Positions 53,292 through 61,826 of a DNA stretch of 64,000 nucleotides are shown here, in pieces. Within the stretch, counting starts at the first letter, position 1. Each line of letters starts with the position of its first letter. The translations under genes were made by a program, and so were the position numbers. The notes under the pieces were generated by a model, which searched no databases, was not told where the DNA came from, and saw only the letters and a program-made list of their open reading frames with translations. The DNA is from Hygrophila difformis (lineage: Eukaryota; Streptophyta; Magnoliopsida; Lamiales; Acanthaceae), in assembly GCA_030278955.1 (NCBI GenBank), contig JAOANR010000015.1:18881073-18945072 (forward strand), in the 5' to 3' direction.

Positions 53292-54434
53292 CGGTTGCAT
53301 CCTCTTGGAACAGGGTTGGGTAACGCTCCCTCATGTCTGCCTCTAATTCCCTTGTTGCCGTCTCGGCTTCGTGGTTAGACCAAAGAACCTTGACCATCCT
53401 CACGGTCTTATTTCTTGTGACTCTCTCCTGCACGTCGAATATTCGTACCGGAAATTCCTCGTAGCTCAAGTCATCATCCAATTCAATCTCTTCCGTTTGG
53501 AGTGCATGGGTCGGATCCGTACGTACTTCTTCAATTGTGAGACATGGAACACATCGTGGACACGAGCAAATTGTGGCGGCAATGCTAGCCAATATGCTAG
53601 GTTTCCCACTCTCTCGAGGATCTCATACGGTCCTATGTATCGTGGACTCAATTTCCCTCGCTTGCCAAAGCGCATCACACCCTTCATTGGTGATACCTTC
53701 AGCATGACTTTATCGCCGATTTGAAATTCCAAGTCTTTCCGTCTCACGTCGGCATAGCTCTTTTGCCGGTCCTGAGCGGCTCTCATCTTTCCTTGGATTT
53801 TCTTGACTTGTTGAGCCATGTCGTCAACAAGTTGTGGTCCAACTTCTGTGGTCCTATTGCTCTCGTCCCAGCTCAATGGGCTTCGGCACCTTCGTCCATA
53901 CAGTGCCTCGAAAGGTGCCATGCCGATGCTAGCATGGTAACTATTGTTGTAGGAAAATTCAATTAAAGGTAAATGATTTTCCCAACTTCCTTTAAACTCT
54001 AGGACACATGCCCTTAGCACGTCCTCAAACGTTTGGATCGTTCTTTCCGTCTGTCCATCCGTCATGGGGTGGTCGGTACTCATCTTTATTTTCGTACCGA
54101 GGGCTTCTTGCAGTTTTGTCCAAAAATGAGAGACAAATCTACTGTCTCTATCCGAGATGATGTCATATGGTACTCCATGCCGGCGTACCACATTATCGAC
54201 ATACGCCTTTGCCAATTGGTCCATGGACCAAGTATCCTTCATTGGGATAAATATGGCAGCTTTCATTAACCTATCCACGATCACCCAGATTTTATTCATC
54301 CCTTTCGGTGACCGCGGTAACCCCGAAACGAAATCCATCGAAATGCTATCCCATTTCCAACTCGGGATTTTCAATGGTTGCATTAGTTCTAGGGGTTTTT
54401 GACGTACGCCTTGATCTTCTGGCAGGTGAGGCAT
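53275..54434 (-). pseudogene. pol: Integrase and chromodomain of the second chromovirus, frameshifted
   Basis: The frame 54434-53466 carries the integrase core (WDSISMDFVSGLP, SDRDSRFVSHFW, DGQTERTIQ) and the GPY/F module (GPYEILERVG). Two residues are missing before HPMTDGQ compared with the first chromovirus (STAFHPMTDGQ there). A frameshift near 53520 moves the chromodomain part (EEFPVRIFDVQ, KVLWSNHEAETATRE) to 53592-53275. A frameshift near 54400 separates this from the upstream frame. The chromodomain would direct insertion towards marked chromatin. Confidence 0.9.
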
Positions 54435-55336
54435 CTTGCCACAAACTCGGCTACCTCTCTTTTAATATTCGGCCACCAATAGTACTTCTTTAAGTCCTTG
54501 TACAGTTTATCGCCTCCGGGATGAACCGAGTATGGAGTATTATGGCCTTCCTCCATTACTTTTTGCTTCAGATCGACGCACTTTCGTGGTATACACCACC
54601 TTCCCTTGAAGCGGATGCTTCCGTCCTCATGAATTTTAAAATCCATTGCCTTTCCTTCGGCAATGTTCTTCCTAATTTCTTCCAACTTCTCATCACCAGG
54701 CTGGGCGAGTCGTATTTCATCGAATATGGTAGATCCCACTACCATCGCGTTGACGACTTCGTTTGCTGTGCCAGAATGCACCAACTCGAGACTCAATTTC
54801 GCCAAGTCTCTATACAGCTCGGCCGGTATCACAAGTAAATTCGCCACGTGTCGAGTCATTCGACTTAAGGCATCGGCCACTACGTTGGCTTTTCCTTCGT
54901 GATAAGCAATCTCCAGGTCATAATCCTTGATTAATTCCAACCATCTTCTTTGCCTCAAATTCAGCTCTTTTGGCGTGAACATATATTTGAGGCTCTTATG
55001 GTCGGTGAACATCCGACACTTTCGCCCATAGAGATAATGTCTCCATATTTTTAAGGCGAACACGACTGCAGCCAGTTCTAACTCGTGTGTCGGGTAGTTC
55101 TCCTCGTGTGGTTTTAGTTGACGCGATGCGTATGCTATAACCATTTGATCTTGCATTAGCACGCATCCCAATCCTTCTTTCGAGGCGTCGCTGTACACCT
55201 CGAAGTCACCATCCTCCGATGGTAACGCCAATACTGGCGCTGTGGTAAGTCGTTTCTTCAGATCTTGAAACGCGGACTCACACTTACTAGTCCAATCATA
55301 TTTCACCCCTTCTTCAACAGCTGGGTCAACAGGCAT
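54389..55336 (-). pseudogene. pol: RNase H and integrase zinc-binding domain of the second chromovirus
   Basis: RNase H strings [28 protein letters not shown] and [10 protein letters not shown] are present, followed by [15 protein letters not shown] and the HHCC region ([29 protein letters not shown]). The frame differs from the RT frame because of a shift near 55315. Confidence 0.9.
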
Positions 55337-56991
55337 GCGATTTTTGAGAAGTCCTTTACAAATCGCCTATAGTATCCTGCCAGTTCAAGGAAACTTCTTA
55401 TCTCTGTTGGACTCTTCGGCGGTACCCACTCGGTCACTGCCGAGATCTTTGCCGGATCTACTGCCACTCCGTTGGCAGATACTATATGCCCAAGAAATGC
55501 TACTTCTTTTAACCGAAAGTCGCATTTGGACAATTTACCATACAGTTGATTTACTCGTAAGATCCCTAACACCTTGTGTAAGTGTTCGGAATGTCGAAAT
55601 ACGTTGTTCATGAGATTCATGAGATTCATGAACATCGCGGGGGCGTTCGTTAGCCCGAATGATAGTACCGTGAACTCGTAGTGTCTGTAACGAGTTCTGA
55701 ACGCCGTCTTTGGGATGTCCTTTTCGGCGATCCTTAACTGGTGATATCCAGATTGCAGGTCGATCTTTGAGAATACTGAAGCTCCCTTCAGTTGGTCGAA
55801 TAAGTCTTCGATCCTGGGCAACGGGTACTTGTTCTTGACGGTGACTTGATTAAGTCCTCTATAATCAATGCATAGTCGTAGACCTCCGTCTTTATTCTTA
55901 ACGAATAAGACTGGGGCTCCACATGGGGACGTGCTCGGCCTTATGTATCCCTTCTCCAACAACTCCTCGAGTTGTTCCTTTAGCTCCTTCATTTCCAGTG
56001 GCGCCATACGGTAAGGAGGTTTCGAGACCGGTTCCGTTCCCGGAATGAGATCTATGGTGAATTCAAGATCTCTCTCAGGTGGCATGCCGGGAACGTGTTC
56101 AGGAAACACATCCGGGTATTCTCTCACCACCGGAATGTTATCTACCTTGACTCCTTCGGCCTCAAGGTTATGAATGTAGCATGCATATAACGCGTAACCC
56201 TTACGCATTAAGCTACATAATTTGAAGGCGCTAACTATATTGTTAGACTTCTTAGGGGGCTGGGAGTAAAAAATGACTCTCCTCCCTTTACTCTTTGACA
56301 ACATGATCTTTTGCTTTTGGCATTCGATCACGGCCTTATATTGGGTTAACCAATCCATCCCTAGTATGACGTCAAAATCCTTTAGATCGAATTCTACCAA
56401 GTTCGCCAAAAACTCTACATTCTTTATAACTATCGGAATTCCGTTATAGCACCTAGAGCAAGAATCTACTTCTCCTGACGGTAGTTGAATTCCTAAGTTA
56501 ATTAGCTCGCACTTAGGTAGATCTAGTTCAGGTAAGACTCTAGATGATATAATCGAACAACTAGCTCCTGAGTTAAACAGAACTTTAAGGGGTGTACTTA
56601 AAACATGGAACGTACCTCCCATCACGTCACCCTGCATAGGCACATCCTCCTGGTTGATAACATTCAACCGCCCCATTGGCCGTCCCTGATTGCCCTGTTG
56701 ATCCCGGTTCGGGTTCTGATTCTGTTGCTGGTTTGGGTTCTGTGGAGGGCGTTGATTTTGGTTGAAATTCTGGTTTTGAGGGGGTCTATAACTCTGGTTG
56801 TTTCCATTCCACCCATCTTGATTGCGGGGTTGCGCTGGTCCCGTGCCTAAGTCTTTCCATTTGGTGATGTTTTCCATTCGAGTGTTGCACTCGTTCACCC
56901 GGTGGCCATTGCGACCACACCGGTAGCATGCGCCCTGTTGGGGGCATCCCCTAGCCAAGTGAGGCTTGCCACATCTCGGGCATGGTGGCAC
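55303..56991 (-). pseudogene. pol: Zinc knuckles, protease and reverse transcriptase of the second chromovirus
   Basis: Two knuckles ([13 protein letters not shown] and [14 protein letters not shown]) come first. The protease box reads [10 protein letters not shown], with Asn for the catalytic Asp. RT follows: [61 protein letters not shown]. Then MNLMNLMN (a 9-bp duplication near 55609-55630) runs directly into [17 protein letters not shown], so the segment with the catalytic (Y/F)xDD box is deleted. The RT tail ([13 protein letters not shown]) remains. Both enzymes are inactive. One stop (TGA, 57016-57018) lies between gag and the knuckles in the same frame. Confidence 0.9.
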
Positions 56992-56999
56992 CGGGTTAC

Positions 57000-57574
57000 C
57001 CTGGAAAAAGGTTCTTCAATCATTTCCCCTATTGTTGTTCTGAGGAGGTCTGTTCAGGCCTCCCCGAAAGTTGTCTCCCCCAGAATTGTTACCGGATCGA
57101 TTATCCCTATTCCTCTTATATTGTCCCTTAGATACCCGACTGGGCTCTCCACTCGCTTTCCTCTTCATTTGTTGCACCCTTGCGACAGCTATCGCACGAT
57201 CATACACCGCCTGCAAGTCCGGGTAATGGACGCCAGTGATCACTTCTCGTATGTTCAAGTTCAGCCCCAGTTCAAATTTTTGCGCCTTTTCCACATCAGT
57301 CGGCACGAGTCTTGGTGCGAAACGCACCAACTCCTTGAAACGGGCGTAGTAAACCTGGACCGTTTGTCCTCCTTGTTTCAAAGACAGGAATTCTTCATAC
57401 ATGGCTGCCTTTGTGCTCATGGGATAGATGCGGTCCCTGAGCAGTCCCATAAATTCCTTCCACGAGTAGGATTCTTCGTCCTCAGTTAACTTGTCTTGTG
57501 TGGCACGCCACCACTCGTCCGCCTCAGCTCCGAGATAATATGATGCCACGTGCACCTTCTCGCCAATCGGGCAC
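57000..57574 (-). pseudogene. gag: Gag of the second chromovirus, C-terminal part
   Basis: The sequence reads VASYYLGAEADEWWRATQ, YSWKEFMGLLRDRIYP, EEFLSLKQGGQTVQVYYARF and LVPTDVEKAQKFELGLN, the retrotransposon gag (PF03732-like) core, followed by an Asn/Arg-rich tail. Residues read above 57574 (MLGKCGGDIPAWVIK) are solo-LTR sequence. The other gag part is at 60325-60682. Confidence 0.9.
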
Positions 57575-58239
57575 TGTAACACCCCGGATTTGATAACCCA
57601 GGCCGGGATGTCACCGCCGCATTTCCCTAGCAAGACACGGCTTCCCGAGCTCGCTAAGGAAATGCAAGGCTTGTGGGTGTGAAAAAGATTTAAAACATTT
57701 CAAGATTTAGTCCGGAAATTTATAATACTTAGTACGATAGTAGAAATTATCATGCGCGGAAAATAAATAAAGTAAGTGCAGCGGAAAGTAAAACCACGGC
57801 CAACATGGCCAAATCCTCGGGTTTAACAGACCCGGTAAAAACAGTACGATGCAGAAATTTAAAATGTCCGTTATGATTTCCCCCAAGTGCATATGCAATG
57901 CGTCACTCGACGTACTCTGAAAAAAAAGGAAAATGACAACGGTTGTCAGTATAAAAATATACTGAGTAAGTTAATCCCTAACTAACAAATAAAGGGGTTA
58001 CAGGTGTTTAAACTAAAGACTTCGCTTACCGTACGAGAGTTAAAAATACGAAATTTATTAGCAGCGGAAAAACACGATAAAAGGGCTTAATCTTAAAAGC
58101 GTAATTTAAAGCATAAATTAAAATGCGTAACCTTAAATACATAATTAAAGACATGATAAATACGATTTAAGCATAATGAAACACTCACACAAGTCTTTTA
58201 CTTTTCATCCCGTAGACTAAGAAGAGGACACCATACCGG

Positions 58240-58456
58240 GAGATCACTAACGAGGCAATCTCAACATAGGACCACTAACGAGGCAGTCCAAACAATGGGA
58301 GACCACTAACGAGGCAGTCTCAAAGATAGTAGGACCACTAACGAGGCGATCCAAAAAGATAGTAGGACCACTAACGAGGCGATCCACAAATACAGCGCGC
58401 GAGATCACTAACGAGGCAATCTCAGATAGTAAGGAGACCACTAACGAGGCAGTCTC
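58240..58456 (-). repeat. Array of seven short stem-loops with invariant loop
   Basis: Seven units of about 21-23 bp, spaced by 6-18 bp, each have the 13-nt centre CACTAACGAGGCA (G at the last place in two). The arms around it are GAGAT/ATCTC (two units), GGAC/GTCC (one), GAGAC/GTCTC (two) and GGAC/ATCC (two, which pair with a G-U in the minus-sense RNA). The arms differ from unit to unit but stay paired. Confidence 0.85.
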
Positions 58457-59869
58457 AAAGATAATGATAGTATGAAGATCGGCTCAGCCTAGTGAACGGG
58501 ATTTTTCGAAAGTTCGTATTTCAAAGTTATCAAATGGTCGATATCGCATTTTCAAAGTGCGAGTTTTTCTCAAGTTCGAAAAATCCTATTCGAGGCAGTT
58601 TACGCCTTTCTTAATTAAAAATTCGTCTTTTCTTCAAAAATTCTGAAATTTTTACAGTAATTCAAAAACACACACACGAACAACTTTCATGTTTTAAGTT
58701 TTTGGAAATAAGGTTCCGAAGTGAGTTGAAATTCGAGTTTATTGCAAAGAATAATTTATGTCTTAAAAACTGTTTTCGTCACAGGTTCGAGCAACGCCGA
58801 TTAAAAATTCATTTCAAAACCAATCGATGTGAAATTTTTACAGTAACTACACAACACATTAAGGAACAACTTTCATGTTTTAAGAATTTGGAAATAATGA
58901 ATTCTTGGTACTCAAAAATCGAGTGCAACTCACTGCATACTCATGGCCCTTAAAACGATTTCAAAACAGTTTTAAAAACTCGGCCGTTTGACATATCAAA
59001 TGAAAACCAAAATCTGTGAAATTTTATATGCATAATCTAGACACAATTATCTACAACTTTTGTTTAGGAATGCAAAGTTAAATCATTCAAAAAATGGGTG
59101 AAAAACATGCATCAAGTTGAATGAAGGAATCTGTCACAGATTTAAATCGTTTGGTTCGATACAGAAAGTTCACGGCGGAATTTGGGATAGCAAAACTTAA
59201 TGTCAATGGCTGAAATTTGGACACAAGATAGATAAAGGTGTTAGGAACAACTTTTATGTTGAAAAGTTTTGGGTTTGAATTCCAGAAGGTCGAGTTTTTG
59301 GCGAGTCTTTAAAATTGGACGAAAATAGGGTTTCTGAAAACCGATTTTTGTTACAAGCCTATATCTTGAGATTTAAACAACAAACAACCACGAAAATTTG
59401 TGAGTAAGGTTTTAACTTACTTAGAATGATGATAGGGTCGCTGGATTGGGTTTCCGGACGTCCTAGGGTCACGACGAATGGCCAACTTCTCCGATCGCTT
59501 TTTGTTCGTTTTCCGACGTGAAATCGTAGTAAGGAAATAGTGTTAGAATTCGAGTTTCGGAGACTCATGGATGGATGGAACACTATATTAAGACTTACCA
59601 AGGTTCTATGAAGCCGTGGCTCAGTCCCGTTCACCTCGTCGTCGCCGGAATGTTCGCCGGAAAGCTTCGTCGGGAGAGTTTGGCTTGGAGAGGGAGTTTG
59701 TGAGTATGGTGGGGATGGGTTTCTGTGGGATTAGGGCTTTTGATGCTCCCCAGCCGCCCTTAAGCCTTCCTTAAGGCTGGAATTTGGTTTCCCTCGAAGG
59801 GAATTGTAATTTAGGCAAGAAAATCACCCTCGAATGGAAAGATTACATCTTCAGCCCCTCTGGCGCGGA

Positions 59870-59990
59870 GGTGGCGCGCACCCACCCCTATGGTCGCGCG
59901 GAGCACGCGTGCCAGGCCTGGCGTCGCGACGCCCTTGGCCGCGCGGCGGCGCGCGGACAGCGCGGGCCGGCCGGACCGGCCGGTTCGGCG
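59870..59990. other. GC-rich palindromic block in the solo LTR
   Basis: Repeated GCGCGG, GGCGCGC and CCGGCCGG words form many short inverted repeats. Equivalent blocks are at 12974-13035, 20893-20955, 52620-52670 and, in the captured gene leader, at 8060-8148 and 15980-16068. Confidence 0.6.
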
Positions 59991-60324
59991 TTCCGCGTGT
60001 TCCGTCGGGTCTTCCCTCGCTTTCCCCCTATCGGTTTTCTACGTGTTAGCTCGATTCCCTGGGTCGTCTTCGTTTCGGAATCTTCTCCTTAATCTGGTTA
60101 CGAGTCCGGCTTATCGCTCGCAATATTTCCGTGTCCTACTTAGCCTAGTCTAAATTGGTTCCAACACCTCCTATCGTCCTTTTGATCTAATTCGTGATGT
60201 ATTTTGTGATTTATTTCGTGACTGAACTTAGAAATTAGTTCTTAGCTGCCTACGTACCCTGTGAAGGGATCAAGTCATGACGTAGTTCAAAACAATTTGA
60301 ATTTGTTTTTCCTCGGGTGTTACA

Positions 60325-60682
60325 GGCACCTCACAGCGTTTAGTAACTTATCGAATGTTCGGATCCATTCCTCGAGTTTAGCCGGGTCCTCCTCGCCGGC
60401 GTAATGCGGAGGGTGATATGAGTTCACCATAGCTAAGTAGTTAATGCGGGCCTCGGGTGGAGGTACCGCAGCTGCGTGGCCCTGGTTAACCTGCGCGTTT
60501 CCTAGCGCAATGAGAACCTCTTCTAAAGTGCGTAGGCGATCGCCCATGTTGTTTGGTATAGGGTTTGCTGGCTCCTCCTGAGTGTGCAGTCCCTCGTTGG
60601 GTTTAGGCATATCCTGTTGCCCAGGTGTTTCGTTGGTATTGGGAGTAAAGGGCTGGGCGCGTGGTCTTCCTCTTGGTGCCAT
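60325..60682 (-). pseudogene. gag: Gag of the second chromovirus, N-terminal part
   Basis: The start at 60682 reads MAPRGRPRAQPF, followed by a Pro/Asn-rich stretch, LRTLEEVLIALGNAQ and YHPPHYAGEEDPAKLEEWIRTFDKLL, the usual beginning of chromovirus gag. It ends at the solo LTR; the last residues before 60325 continue at 57574. Confidence 0.9.
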
Positions 60683-61336
60683 GCTGTTGCAAGAACAAGA
60701 GATTTTAGATTTTCTTGTGGAGGCATTATGTAATGCTTGTAAAGTGGTTTACTAAATAGAGAATGGTGTTAACAGGTATCAATCTACTGGAACCTGTTAG
60801 TAGAGGTTGTTTGGAGTTTTAGAGTATTATTTGTTGTCGTTGGGGGTTGTTTACTACTTGTTGTTTTGTTTTCATTTTCGTTTGTTTTTCTCTTTTTTTT
60901 TCGTGAACAGTAACCTGTTCAGGGTTTTTTTTTTTCGAGACCCTAGGGTCTAGGGTATGAGGGTTTAGGGTTGGAGGTACCCTTATTTGAATGTTGTCTT
61001 TATATAATATATACATATATATACATATATTGTTCATTTATTAATACTAGTACTTTTATTTGTTGTTATCTCTTTATTACATATACATATGTTGTTTATT
61101 TATTATTACATTGTTCCTTTATTTGATTGAGTTTCAACAAGGTAATTAAAGAATAATAATTTAATAAAATGTAAGGAATAATTTAAATATACTTGTATAT
61201 AAAATAAATGCTTGTAAATTTATTACTCAAGAGAAAACTTTTATTTGGGTTACAAGCATTCGAAATAGAAATAGTAGTGCCGATAATAGTCTAAAGGGAA
61301 ATATAAATAATAGTGCATCGGTATGGATCTCTAAGT
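60683..61336 (-). other. Untranslated stretch between coiled-coil ORF and gag
   Basis: AT-rich sequence with poly-pyrimidine runs, ATATAC-rich repeats (61007-61030) and a telomere-like GGGTTTAGGGTTGG at 60960-60973. No gene. Confidence 0.5.
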
Positions 61337-61723
61337 CTAGAGTGAATAGGTAGGTGAATCCTCGATGAGATCGTCCTCGTCGCTGGATACGTCAATGGGG
61401 GTGGGTATTCCAACAGGCTCGGGGCTCTGAGGAAATACGTCATCAGCTAGGGTCATCAGTTCCATTCCTAAGTGCCCTACTTGCATCATCAGTTCGTTAT
61501 CCTTGTTTTGAAGTGCAACCACTTGGGTTTGAAGTTCGGCGACTTGGGCCTTGAGTTTAGTTATATCATGATGGTCAGCTTCCCTAAGATGTCCCAGATG
61601 GGCCATGTTAGCCTCTAGTTGCTGTACCCGAGTCTTGAAGTAATTGACATTTTGTTGTGACTCTAGGTAGGCATTCGTTAGTTTCATCATCAAATTGACC
61701 ATGTTTGCATTGGGTTCGGCCAT
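61337..61723 (-). CDS. Coiled-coil ORF downstream of the primer site, second chromovirus
   Basis: The frame gives 128 residues starting MAEPNANMVNLMMKLTNAYL. A coil covers residues 1 to about 90 (VQQLEANMAHLGHLREADHH), then VFPQSPEP and SSDEDDLIEDSP. It aligns along its length with the 220-residue ORF of the first chromovirus (LMIKMMNAHL, HLEANLHQMGDLREADLQ, VVPYSP, SDEDDPMED), although the surrounding nucleotide sequence is diverged. It starts about 100 bp from the LTR edge, before gag, and is intact while gag-pol is broken. Role unknown; a gag-associated accessory protein is one possibility. Confidence 0.6.
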   Translation of the reverse strand: MAEPNANMVNLMMKLTNAYLESQQNVNYFKTRVQQLEANMAHLGHLREADHHDITKLKAQVAELQTQVVALQNKDNELMMQVGHLGMELMTLADDVFPQSPEPVGIPTPIDVSSDEDDLIEDSPTYSL

Positions 61724-61811
61724 CTAATATCAACAAGGGAGGTTAGAGTTAGAACATGTTTCGAGCAAAGTTAAGATATGCAGGAATTTAAAACTATATG
61801 AAATATTCCGG

Positions 61812-61823
61812 GCTTTGATACCA
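61812..61823 (-). promoter_or_regulatory. tRNA-iMet primer-binding site with one mismatch
   Basis: The minus strand reads TGGTATCAAAGCCCGG, with A for G at the ninth position of TGGTATCAGAGC. Confidence 0.8.
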
Positions 61824-61826
61824 ACT

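Larger units (their letters stand above)
57570..60329 (-). mobile_element. Solo LTR with 5-bp target duplication inside gag
   Basis: The LTR (57575-60324, 2,750 bp) begins TGTAACACCCCGG and ends GGGTGTTACA. GGCAC stands on both sides (57570-57574 and 60325-60329). There is no primer site, polypurine tract or coding sequence, so recombination between LTRs removed the interior. It belongs to a third LTR subfamily related to those of the two chromoviruses. It carries its own U5 stem-loop (57620-57664), a stem-loop array (58240-58456) and, near its U3 start, the structured motif that lies outside the LTR in the other two (60247-60289). Confidence 0.95.

Noticed and set aside
58240..58456. CRISPR-like array
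   Set aside because: The genome is a plant's, and the spacers are short, similar and AT-rich. The units are stem-loops in an LTR.
60950..60975. Telomeric repeat
   Set aside because: Only a short TTTAGGG-like stretch in the leader of the chromovirus, without an array.
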